From DASUNP01 sp963728545 (lineage in GTDB: Bacteria > Acidobacteriota > Blastocatellia > UBA7656), in contig CAVSKO010000005.1 of the NCBI GenBank assembly GCA_963728545.1, positions 1 through 64,000 of the forward strand: a stretch of DNA of 64,000 nucleotides, written 5' to 3'. The notes under the pieces were generated by a model. The model worked only from the letters and a program-made list of their open reading frames with translations, had not been told where the DNA came from and did not search any database. Of this stretch, positions 36,138 to 44,001 are shown piece after piece. The position numbers and the translations under genes were made by a program. How positions within the stretch are numbered: position 1 is the stretch's first letter; every line of letters begins with the position of its first letter.

Positions 36138-36317
36138 ATGGCGAAGAAGATTAAAGCCGGCCTTGCGTCCAGTGTGATGAAGCACATCGCCGTCGGCGCA
36201 GGAGCCGCCTCTGCGAGGAGCGGGAAAGGCGGCAAGAGCGGCGGCGGCATGGGCGGACAGCAGGCGGGCGGCATAAAAGGCGGCGGCAAGCGCAAGACGC
36301 ATGTAGGCGGCAAGTGA
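36138..36317 (+). CDS. small Gly/Lys-rich protein
   Basis: A 59-residue basic protein beginning MAKKIKAGLASSVMKHIAVG. The second half consists almost wholly of Gly, Lys, Ser and Ala (SGKGGKSGGGMGGQQAGG). An ATG 15 bp upstream is an alternative start. The tail looks disordered and nucleic-acid binding is conceivable. It is the next gene after the CBS protein. Not recognised. Confidence 0.55.
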   Translation: MAKKIKAGLASSVMKHIAVGAGAASARSGKGGKSGGGMGGQQAGGIKGGGKRKTHVGGK

Positions 36318-36416
36318 ACACCGACCTCGCAGCTGACATTCTTGCCGCGAGGCCGATCACGCCGCATTAGATTTTGTGACTTACGTTAGGGGGTCACAGG
36401 TAAGGAGAGGTTTGCC

Positions 36417-36683
36417 ATGACAAGGACAAAGAGTGATTCAGAAATTCAGCAAGATGTTCTCCGCGAGCTTAAATGGGATACTCGCGTTGAGGAAACCGAA
36501 ATCGGCGTGACAGTCAACAACGGCATAGTCACACTTACGGGAATTGTTGGCAGTTACGGCAAGAGGATGGCCAGCACATGCCCCTTTAGAGCAGCCATCG
36601 CTTTCTCTGCGCGATACTCCTGCCTGAAACCGAGCAGCGCGTTAAGCGCGACGATGACAGCTATGGCCGCCGCATCTTTATAA
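36417..36683 (+). pseudogene. BON-domain protein, truncated at a rearrangement junction
   Basis: The first 50 residues are a BON (OsmY-like) domain: SDSEIQQDVLRELKWDTRVE, then GVTVNNGIVTLTGIVGSYGKR. From about 36570 the frame runs into the antisense of a P-type ATPase gene, and the remaining 38 residues are meaningless. TAAGGAG precedes the ATG. BON proteins bind phospholipid or stabilise the envelope under stress; this copy should not fold fully. Confidence 0.8.
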
Positions 36684-36913
36684 TCGCCAAGCGCAACTGA
36701 AATGGCTGCGGCGATGATCAGGATCATCACCATAGTTGCCGTCAACTGCTCCCACACAATCAGCCACGGGCTTTTGATGCCGCGTTCGGTCAACTCATTA
36801 AAACCATGCTCATCAAGCCTTCGTCTTGCGTCTGACTCGCTCAGGCCGCGCGGCGGATCTGTGCCTAGATGGCTGAGCACTTCCGCGCTGGTTAAGTTGT
36901 GCCAATTGTTCAT
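36554..36913 (-). pseudogene. N-terminal fragment of a P-type cation ATPase
   Basis: The 119-residue frame starts MNNWHNLTSAEVLSHLGTDP. It has the cation-ATPase N-terminal domain and the first two membrane helices, then RQEYRAEKAMAALK. There it stops matching the family and ends at ILLP. The actuator, phosphorylation and nucleotide domains are absent. The break coincides with the end of the BON fragment on the other strand, so both genes were cut by one inversion or deletion, or by a chimeric assembly join. Confidence 0.85.
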
Positions 36914-36964
36914 TCCCGCAATTCCATAGCCTGAGTCTGAGCGCGGACCAAAGCCAGGTTAAAC

Positions 36965-37879
36965 TCACTGACGCCTGTCTATAATCTTTCGAGCATTGCT
37001 CCAGGGATCAGCTATATAAGTGTCCGTAAAGCGCATGCCGCCTGTGGGATGCGTCAATTGTGCGACGGCTGGAAGAGAACTCTTTTCAAACTCATCCGGG
37101 TCGTCGAAGAAAACAACCTTCCCGCTTTCAAGCACCATCACCTTCAGCTGACATAAATTCTGCGCATTCCCTTTGCAAACCGATACCACTCCTGACTCAT
37201 CCTCGATTGCAAAATGGTTAGCAAGGTAATGGATCTGACGAAGCTCTTTGGTCACGTAAAGCGAAGTGATTTTGTATATGTCGCGGGCGCGAATTACAAG
37301 GTCGAGGACCTGCCTTGCGGTCAGGGGGTCAAGCCCCGAAGTCGGCTCATCATACAGCATGATAGGCGGCCTGCCGGCGAGCGCACGAGCTATCTCTAAG
37401 CGTCGTCTCATGCCAATTGAAAGCTCTTCGGGGAGTTTATCTACGTCCTTTTCAAGCCCAACAAACCGCAGTATCTCTTGCACCGCGCGCTCCGTGTCAT
37501 CGTCGGACCAGCCGTGTTCGGTGAGGCGGTAGGCGGTATTTTCATAAACACTCAGGCTGGTAAAAATGGTGTCCTCCTGAAAGACTATCCCCATCCGAGA
37601 GCTTCGGATTTTGAGAAGCTCTTCCTCATCGAGATCTTTGATCGCACGCCCTTCGATGAGGATTTCTCCCTCGTCAGCTTCGAGCAGCCCTATGGCCAGA
37701 TGCAGAAGCACAGACTTACCCGAAAGCGAAAGGCCGGTTATTATTATCATCTGACCGGGCCACAGCTCGAAACTCACATCCTTGAGTGCCTGAGTCTCAT
37801 CGAAGCTCAGTGAGATATTCCGGAACTCTATCGCAGGTGTGCCTGGGCCGGTCTTAGAGGGTTCTCGTTTCCATATCAT
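36965..37879 (-). CDS. ABC transporter ATP-binding protein, MlaF-like
   Basis: About 304 residues from ATG 37879 (MIWKREPSKTG); a TTG at 37924 would add 15. Walker A is GLSLSGKS, the signature is LSIGMRRRLEIARAL and Walker B is IMLYDEPTSGLD. The C-terminal about 90 residues are extra. MlaF-type ATPases drive phospholipid or organic-solvent transport with MlaE/MlaD partners, none of which is encoded here. It is the last gene of the operon starting with the PPOX gene at 42863. Confidence 0.82.
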   Translation of the reverse strand: MIWKREPSKTGPGTPAIEFRNISLSFDETQALKDVSFELWPGQMIIITGLSLSGKSVLLHLAIGLLEADEGEILIEGRAIKDLDEEELLKIRSSRMGIVFQEDTIFTSLSVYENTAYRLTEHGWSDDDTERAVQEILRFVGLEKDVDKLPEELSIGMRRRLEIARALAGRPPIMLYDEPTSGLDPLTARQVLDLVIRARDIYKITSLYVTKELRQIHYLANHFAIEDESGVVSVCKGNAQNLCQLKVMVLESGKVVFFDDPDEFEKSSLPAVAQLTHPTGGMRFTDTYIADPWSNARKIIDRRQ

Positions 37880-37911
37880 CTCCTTATGACCCTTGCGGGC
37901 AAAGGCACACG

Positions 37912-38424
37912 TTACATAGGGCAAAAGCTCCGCGCTATCAGGTCCGTCTCATCGCGTTTAGCATCGATCAAGCCCATGCGTCCGGTAAAACGCAGCACCC
38001 AGACCGAGTCACGCTCTTCTAGAAAGTAGTATGTGGCAGTGACCAGGCGGCCGCCTTCGATGTAACAGAAGGCAAGTCGCCTGCCCGCCAGCATCCCTCC
38101 CACGAATATCTCATCGCCACCCACCATCACGCCCGGCTGACACAGCTTTAAGCTTTCCAGCTCCTGGCGCACAATATCGGCGGTCGAGCGACGGTTAAGA
38201 CTCTCTTTATTGACCTTCAACAGCCCTTCGCTGCGCTCACGCAAGACGAATTCTGTCTTCGTGCGACCGACGCCATCGGTGTATGTAACGGGCTGCCAAT
38301 CTCCTGTTAGCGTGATTTTGTACTTGCCAGCTTCGTCAACGAACTCTCGGTCAGCCTGCTGTGCTGCTGCAAAAACGCAAGTAAACATAAGGGCCAGCAT
38401 CAATGATATAAGCTTGATATTCAT
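37912..38424 (-). CDS. secreted hypothetical protein
   Basis: A 170-residue protein with a signal peptide (MNIKLISLMLALMFTCVFAAAQQ, cleavage near residue 21). It has a small alpha/beta domain (DEAGKYKITLTGDWQPVTYTDGVG, VWVLRFTGRMGLIDAKRDET) resembling PsbP/DcrB-like lipoprotein folds. The start overlaps the stop of ppsA by 4 bp. Function unknown. Confidence 0.75.
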   Translation of the reverse strand: MNIKLISLMLALMFTCVFAAAQQADREFVDEAGKYKITLTGDWQPVTYTDGVGRTKTEFVLRERSEGLLKVNKESLNRRSTADIVRQELESLKLCQPGVMVGGDEIFVGGMLAGRRLAFCYIEGGRLVTATYYFLEERDSVWVLRFTGRMGLIDAKRDETDLIARSFCPM

Positions 38425-40838
38425 ACTGCCTCCGCAAGCAACTGCCGCTCGGTCGCGGCAATGCTGAGTGTAGTCTTAATGGCCGAATCAGGGTTGAGCG
38501 AGATCGAGTTTATGCCCTGCTCTACGAGCCAGGCTGCGAACTCGGGATAATCTGATGGCGCCTGTCCGCAAATGCCGATCGGTTTCCCGGCTCGCCTCGC
38601 CGCAGTGATTGCGTGCGCGATTATCTTTTGAACAGCCTCGTTTCGTTCATCAAACAGGTGCGCGACCGTGCCTGAGTCGCGGTCTATTCCTAACACGAGC
38701 TGGGTGAGATCGTTCGACCCTATTGAGTAGCCGTCGAAAACCCGCAGGAAATCTTCGGCTAACGCGACGTTGGCGGGCAGCTCACACATCCCATAGACTT
38801 CAAGCCCATCCTCGCCCTGTCGCAACCCATTTGCGGCCATAGCTGCAATCACCTGTTTGGCCTCTTCGACAGTGCGACAGAACGGGATCATCAACTTCAT
38901 GTTCGTCAGCCCCATCTGGCGGCGCACCCGTGCGAGCGCCTCGCATTCCAGGGCAAAGCCGTCAGCGTAACGCGGGTCGTAATAGCGCGATGCGCCGCGA
39001 AATCCTAGCATCGGGTTCTCTTCTTCAGGCTCGAACTCCCGCCCGCCTGTGAGCCGCGCATACTCGTTCGTCTTGAAATCGCTGGTGCGAACGATGACAG
39101 GTTTCGGGTAGAAGGCCGCCGCTATTCGACCGACGCCTTCGCTCAGGCGGGTGATGAAGAATTCGCGCGGGTCTTGCCCCCTTATACGTGAGCCGATTTC
39201 CGCAACAGCGTACGTGTCTTTCAGTCTTGGAAATCGCGCAAGCGCCATCGGGTGGATGCCGATGTGATTTGTGATGATGAACTCTATTCGCGCGAGTCCC
39301 ACGCCAGAGTTTGGGATAAGGGAGAGCGAAAAAGCCTGAGCAGGATCGCCCACATTTAGCATTACCCTGGTGCTCGTTTCAGGCACACTCGCCGCATCAA
39401 TACGTTCAACTTCAAACGATACGCGTCCGGCGTAAACATGTCCTTCAGAGCCTTCGGCGCAGCAGACCGTCACCTCATCACCATCGCGAAGTACTCCAGT
39501 TGCGTTGCCGGTCCCGACGATGCAGGGCAGGCCAAGCTCCCGCGAGACGATAGCGGCGTGAGCGGTGCGCCCGCCTTTATCGGTGACGATGGCCGCTATG
39601 CGCTTCATCACCGGCTCCCAATCCGGGTCAGTCTTTTCTGCAATAAGCACATCGCCTTGTTCTACACTTGTAAGACCGGATACGTCGCGAACTACACGCA
39701 CCTTGCCTGCCCCGATTTTTTCGCCTACGGCCTGACCGGTGACGAGCGGCGCGCCGTGCTTGCCTGTCAGATGATAAGCCTCGGCAACCGCTGTTCGCGG
39801 CCTAGATGAATGAACCGTTTCAGGGCGTGCCTGTAGAACGAATAGTTCGCCGGTTATTCCGTCTTTAGCCCACTCGATGTCCATCGGCTGCGTGTGCCCG
39901 GCCAGTCTTGAATAATGCTTCTCGATCAGGCAGGCCCAGAGGGCAAGCTTCAGCACCTCTGCATCGGCAAGAGAGAAGCGGGAGCGGTCGTCGAGCGGGG
40001 TCGGCTCACTGCGGGTAGTGCGCGTGCCGTCTCCGTAGACCAGGCGTATCTCCTTTGTGCCCAGGTACCGCCCGATAATTGGACTGAATCCTTGTGCGAG
40101 CGTCGGCTTAAAGACGCTCCATTCGTCCGGGGTCACTACTCCTTGAACTACAAATTCACCCAGTCCGTAGGAGCCTGTTATCACGACTACATCACGAAAC
40201 CCCGAATCGGGGTCAAGCGTGAAGATCACGCCCGCGCTCGCCTTGTCAGAGCGCACCATAGGCTGCACGCCGACCGAAAGAGCAACCTGTAGGTGGTCGT
40301 AACCGAGTCGAGCGCGATAGCTAATTGCGCGGTCTGTGAAGAGCGAAGCGAGGCAGGAATGGACGGCGGCCAGCAGTCCTTCGCGTCCGCGCACGTTGAG
40401 GAAAGTCTCTTGCTGCCCGGCAAACGATGCCTCCGGCAAGTCTTCAGCCGTAGCCGAGGAGCGCACAGCCATCTCAGGCTCACGCCCTAAGCGCGCGCAC
40501 AGACGGTCATATGCGGCGAGGGTCGCAGCGCGCACATCGTCAGGCAATCTTGTTTCGAGGACTGCTCGCCGGGCTGCGTGACCGCGCCGAGCAAGCTCCT
40601 CTATATCCTCAGGGTCGAAACCGGAGAGTATCGTGTACAGCTTGCTCTCAAGATCACCTTCGGCAAGCAGGCGGCGGTAAGCATCGGCAGTCGTCGCAAA
40701 TCCATCAAGCACGCCCACTCCCATTGGCTTGAGGCCATTAAATAGCTGGCCTAGAGAAGCATTCTTACCACCTACGGTTGCGACATCTTTCAAGCTAATC
40801 TGATCGAAATCTAGCGCGTAAACAGACTCGGTGTTCAT
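38421..40838 (-). CDS. ppsA: phosphoenolpyruvate synthase
   Basis: An 805-residue enzyme that makes PEP from pyruvate and ATP. It has the N-terminal ATP-grasp domain (VGGKNASLGQLFNGL, VRSSATAEDLPEASFAGQQETFL), the swivelling phospho-His domain (GGRTAHAAIVSRELGLPCIVG, near residue 426) and the PEP/pyruvate-binding barrel with the catalytic Cys in GICGQAPSDYPE near 755. With PFOR, PDH and acetyl-CoA synthetase it completes routes between acetate, pyruvate and gluconeogenesis. The operon starts at the PPOX gene. Confidence 0.95.
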   Translation of the reverse strand: MNTESVYALDFDQISLKDVATVGGKNASLGQLFNGLKPMGVGVLDGFATTADAYRRLLAEGDLESKLYTILSGFDPEDIEELARRGHAARRAVLETRLPDDVRAATLAAYDRLCARLGREPEMAVRSSATAEDLPEASFAGQQETFLNVRGREGLLAAVHSCLASLFTDRAISYRARLGYDHLQVALSVGVQPMVRSDKASAGVIFTLDPDSGFRDVVVITGSYGLGEFVVQGVVTPDEWSVFKPTLAQGFSPIIGRYLGTKEIRLVYGDGTRTTRSEPTPLDDRSRFSLADAEVLKLALWACLIEKHYSRLAGHTQPMDIEWAKDGITGELFVLQARPETVHSSRPRTAVAEAYHLTGKHGAPLVTGQAVGEKIGAGKVRVVRDVSGLTSVEQGDVLIAEKTDPDWEPVMKRIAAIVTDKGGRTAHAAIVSRELGLPCIVGTGNATGVLRDGDEVTVCCAEGSEGHVYAGRVSFEVERIDAASVPETSTRVMLNVGDPAQAFSLSLIPNSGVGLARIEFIITNHIGIHPMALARFPRLKDTYAVAEIGSRIRGQDPREFFITRLSEGVGRIAAAFYPKPVIVRTSDFKTNEYARLTGGREFEPEEENPMLGFRGASRYYDPRYADGFALECEALARVRRQMGLTNMKLMIPFCRTVEEAKQVIAAMAANGLRQGEDGLEVYGMCELPANVALAEDFLRVFDGYSIGSNDLTQLVLGIDRDSGTVAHLFDERNEAVQKIIAHAITAARRAGKPIGICGQAPSDYPEFAAWLVEQGINSISLNPDSAIKTTLSIAATERQLLAEAV

Positions 40839-40850
40839 ACAAATTCCTCA

Positions 40851-42317
40851 CTATCGACTTTGAATTACTTTTATCGGATCACTCTGATGATTAATTACCG
40901 CCTGCGCTCTGGTCTCTAATTGTTTGAGTTCCGCCCTAGGGATCAGCCGCCCGCGCAATACGACTGCCGAGATCCTTCGAGTGTTGCTGATGGTTTCAAG
41001 AGGATTGGCTTCCAGTAACACGAGGTCGGCAATCTTCCCCGCTTCAACCGTGCCGAGCGAGTCGAGCATGCCAAGATATTTTGCCGGGTTGCGAGTTGCG
41101 GACTGGAGCGCCTCCATAGGTGTAAACCCGACTAAGACCAGCAGCGAAAGCTCCTCGTGCAAACTCTGTCCGGGAAGAACCCACGGGTTCGGTGTATCGG
41201 TCCCGGCCATAAACTGCACGCCAGCGCGGCGCATTGTGGCCGCCATCTCAAAAGCGTTGAGGGATTCTGCTTGCGTGACGGTGAGACTGTCTGCGGTTGT
41301 ATCATATTGCAGGCAACCGCTCTTTTTCTTGCTGATCTGCCCTCTGGTCAAGGGCGCGGCTTTAACTTTAGAGTCTCTGTCCGATGCGACGGCCCAGGCC
41401 ACGACGAGCGTAGGAACTTGCCAGGTGCCATTCTTCACGAACTTGGCAAATAGCGCTTCAGCTTTTTCGTTACTGTATGTCTGGCCGCCTTTCGTGTTGA
41501 TCTGACTCATGGCTTGATAAATAAGCGCGGGGTCAGACTTTGCTCTCGCTTCAATTAGTTGCTTTCTTAGATCGTCTTCGCTGCTTGAGCAGGCCAGTCG
41601 AATGCCGCTAAGGTGCTCAATGCTTTTCTGCCCGGCGTCTGACGCTTCGGCTGCGCTGACCGTATCTGGCGCATGCCCGGCGAACGGGATACCCTGACGT
41701 TGTGCCTCATCGGCGATTGCAAAATATGTATCGCGTGGAAGCAGCGAATACACTTTTATGAAATCTGCTCCACGCGCTTTTAGGGAATTCACTGCTTGTC
41801 TGCCTTCGGCTTCGTTTCCAACAGCAACGGATATATCTGGAAACATCGGTTTAGGTCCGTCTACCATCGGGCCGGAAGCGACAAAGCGCGGGCCTACCAG
41901 TGTCCCCTCCGCAATCTGTTTGCGCCATTGGTTTATGTACTCAAGTTCTTCGAGCGGGCTTCCCATATCGCGCACGCCTGTTATGCCGTTTGCTACGAGC
42001 ACGGGGAAGAAGATTTCAACCCTCTCCCTGCACAGCAGGTGAACGTGCATGTCCCACAAGCCCGGTATTAAGAACTTGCCCGTGGCGTCTATCACTTGCG
42101 CTCTTTCAGGCAGGATAATCTCTCCCGTTTTCCCAATCTCTGTGATGCGGTCACCAACAATCACTACAGTCATATCGGGCATGGCAGGTGCGCCCGTGGC
42201 GTCGATGATGCTCACATGGGCAAAGGCCAGATAGCTTTGTTGAAGATCATGCCTCAATGGATAGACAGGAAGGGCAAGGAGAGCAAGAGGCATCAGTATT
42301 GAGTAGAATCTTCGCAT
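40851..42317 (-). CDS. amidohydrolase family protein, exported
   Basis: About 488 residues from ATG 42317, which begins a signal peptide (MRRFYSILMPLALLALPVYP). The metal-binding HxH of the amidohydrolase superfamily is GLWDMHVHLL. KVYS supplies a likely Lys ligand, then GHAPDT, KSIEHLSG and the Asp in MAGTDTPNPW. Imidazolonepropionase-like or peptidase-like members are closest; the substrate cannot be assigned. It lies between PPOX and ppsA on the same strand. Confidence 0.85.
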   Translation of the reverse strand: MRRFYSILMPLALLALPVYPLRHDLQQSYLAFAHVSIIDATGAPAMPDMTVVIVGDRITEIGKTGEIILPERAQVIDATGKFLIPGLWDMHVHLLCRERVEIFFPVLVANGITGVRDMGSPLEELEYINQWRKQIAEGTLVGPRFVASGPMVDGPKPMFPDISVAVGNEAEGRQAVNSLKARGADFIKVYSLLPRDTYFAIADEAQRQGIPFAGHAPDTVSAAEASDAGQKSIEHLSGIRLACSSSEDDLRKQLIEARAKSDPALIYQAMSQINTKGGQTYSNEKAEALFAKFVKNGTWQVPTLVVAWAVASDRDSKVKAAPLTRGQISKKKSGCLQYDTTADSLTVTQAESLNAFEMAATMRRAGVQFMAGTDTPNPWVLPGQSLHEELSLLVLVGFTPMEALQSATRNPAKYLGMLDSLGTVEAGKIADLVLLEANPLETISNTRRISAVVLRGRLIPRAELKQLETRAQAVINHQSDPIKVIQSR

Positions 42318-42404
42318 GGCAATCCCCACTACCGTATGAGGCAATTCACGTACTAAGGGCCATTACAGTCAACCTATCCTCTATGATCGCGAGAGGCTGC
42401 TGAA

Positions 42405-42863
42405 TTAATGCTTTTCAAACCGACCGGTCTTCTCTGTAATGTTGATGCGGTAGAGTACGCCGTGCCGGGTTGCCGACTGCATTCGATAGAGAACATAACC
42501 CTCAAGAGCATGTGAAGCCGTAGAGCTTGTATTCTCAATTAAGGGCTCTAGCCTTCGCCTCAGCAAAAGCAAAGCCTTATCGGCATCCTCCCCTTTCAAC
42601 TCCTCAAAGGTTCCCCGCACAATGGCGCTCTGCCAGTCAGCTATATTGGCTATGTGATCAACCTGAAAGCACACATGCGGGTCAGCGCGCATCAGCCGGA
42701 CTTTCATCCCTTCGTCCGTGTGCCCATAAATACACTTGCCGTCGTACACATAAGCGACCGGCACGATGTAAACCTGCCCCTCAGCATGACAGCCGATGCG
42801 GCCAATTACTTCGGAGCCTAAAAGAGCGTCAATTTCTGACTGATCCAATTCGCCAATCATCAT
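42405..42863 (-). CDS. pyridoxamine 5'-phosphate oxidase-like flavin protein
   Basis: A 152-residue split-barrel protein (IGRIGCHAEGQVYIVPVAYVYD, MRADPHVCFQVDHIANIADWQSAIVRGTFEEL). This is the typical PPOX/FMN-binding form that usually reduces or binds flavin or F420 rather than pyridoxamine. GGAGGAG precedes the double ATG. Rv3129 of the DosR regulon is a similar small protein. A strong sigma-54-type promoter lies about 18 nt (predicted leader) upstream. Confidence 0.88.
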   Translation of the reverse strand: MMIGELDQSEIDALLGSEVIGRIGCHAEGQVYIVPVAYVYDGKCIYGHTDEGMKVRLMRADPHVCFQVDHIANIADWQSAIVRGTFEELKGEDADKALLLLRRRLEPLIENTSSTASHALEGYVLYRMQSATRHGVLYRINITEKTGRFEKH

Positions 42864-42892
42864 TCGTCTCCTCCATCGCGACAGTGTTAACT

Positions 42893-42908
42893 CGCAATAG
42901 GTGTGCCG
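42893..42908 (-). promoter_or_regulatory. sigma-54-type promoter of the PPOX-ppsA operon
   Basis: The minus strand reads CGGCACACCTATTGCG: GGCAC-N5-TTGC with correct spacing. It differs from the 32954 site by a single base. The divergent partner is at 43000. Confidence 0.72.
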
Positions 42909-42999
42909 AGCGCGAAGAAGCGAATTTGCTCGTTATTTGCTTGCTATGTGGGCTTGACCCATTTGCAGGGTATTTTGCTGCGTGGTTATCCGCAGATGT

Positions 43000-43015
43000 T
43001 GGGAAAGTTTACGCA
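43000..43015 (+). promoter_or_regulatory. sigma-54-type promoter of the ZIP transporter gene
   Basis: TGGGAAAGTTTACGCA has the GG-N10-GC spacing and the TTTACGCA half shared with 33064 and 6194. The predicted start is near 43027, 45 nt before the ATG. It lies 91 bp from the divergent site at 42893. Confidence 0.6.
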
Positions 43016-43071
43016 ATGGGGTGAAGATACTGTTGTTTTGTAAATGGAAGATACGATAAATTCTCGGTCAG

Positions 43072-43821
43072 ATGTCAGCCACATATTTATACGCCATCAC
43101 GAGTGTAGTTGCTGTCAGCCTTATCTCGCTCATTGGGGTTGCCACGATCTCCATGACCGGGCGCAGGCTGCAGTCAATGCTTTTTGTTCTCGTGAGCCTC
43201 GCCGCCGGAGCCATGTTTGGAGACGCCTTCATTCACCTCCTGCCTGAAAGCTTTGAAAAGTCCAACGCAAAAACTGAAATATCAATGCTCGTTCTCGCGG
43301 GAGTTTTTCTTTTCTTCATACTTGAGAAGCTTCTCCGCTGGCGACATGAACACACCTTGGAAGCCGGCAGCTCCGTAAATCCTCTGGGCTATATGAATCT
43401 GTTCGCTGATGGATTACACAACCTGATAGACGGTGTGCTGATCGGGGCATCTTATCTAGCCAGCGTTCAAGTAGGGGTTTCAACCACTGTAGCCGTTATC
43501 CTCCACGAGATACCGCAAGAGATCGGCGATTTCGGCGTTTTGCTTCATGCAGGGTTCAGCAAAAAGAGGGCTGTCTTATTCAACCTTCTATCGGCCTCTC
43601 TTGCCATTGTGGGAGCATTGGTCGCCTTGCTAGCTAGTTCGAATATCGCCGGTTTTACCGACTTGATACTGCCTGTTGCGGCGGGCGCATTCATTTACAT
43701 CGCCGGGTCCGATCTGCTGCCGGAGCTACAGAAAGAGATTGGTTTTTACAAATCTTTAGTGCAGTTATGCGCCATGGCAGCGGGCGCAGGGCTGATGATG
43801 ATGCTGACTCTATTGGAGTAG
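43072..43821 (+). CDS. ZIP family metal transporter
   Basis: A 249-residue membrane protein with seven to eight helices. The ZIP metal-site motifs are present: GDAFIHLLPE (first His), FADGLHNLIDGVLIGA (HNxxDG) and VILHEIPQEIGDFGVLLHAGFS (HExPxExGD). It probably imports Zn2+ or Fe2+/Mn2+ into the cytoplasm. It is a single gene followed by 180 bp in which I see no gene. Confidence 0.93.
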   Translation: MSATYLYAITSVVAVSLISLIGVATISMTGRRLQSMLFVLVSLAAGAMFGDAFIHLLPESFEKSNAKTEISMLVLAGVFLFFILEKLLRWRHEHTLEAGSSVNPLGYMNLFADGLHNLIDGVLIGASYLASVQVGVSTTVAVILHEIPQEIGDFGVLLHAGFSKKRAVLFNLLSASLAIVGALVALLASSNIAGFTDLILPVAAGAFIYIAGSDLLPELQKEIGFYKSLVQLCAMAAGAGLMMMLTLLE

Positions 43822-44001
43822 AATCTGTCATGGAGTCTTCTCATTACAATCGACTGGACTGGTATTGATTCCAGGTGACGGCAGCAGCTTTCAATCAGGA
43901 TGCGACATTCACCTATCCTGGTTGGCTTACACACCGGACGCCCGTTTCGATCATCTACGAGATCAATGTCACTAAAGCCTTATCATTCCTTCGCAGTTAG
44001 A

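Noticed and set aside
36360..36420. GTGAC...GTCAC pair upstream of the BON fragment as a fourth Crp-type operator
   Set aside because: The half-sites are 12 nt apart instead of 8, and the third half-site is missing.
36917..36932. Sigma-54-like site AGGCTATGGAATTGCG upstream of the ATPase fragment
   Set aside because: The predicted transcript start would lie inside the coding frame, after the ATG, and the gene is broken. Probably a chance match.
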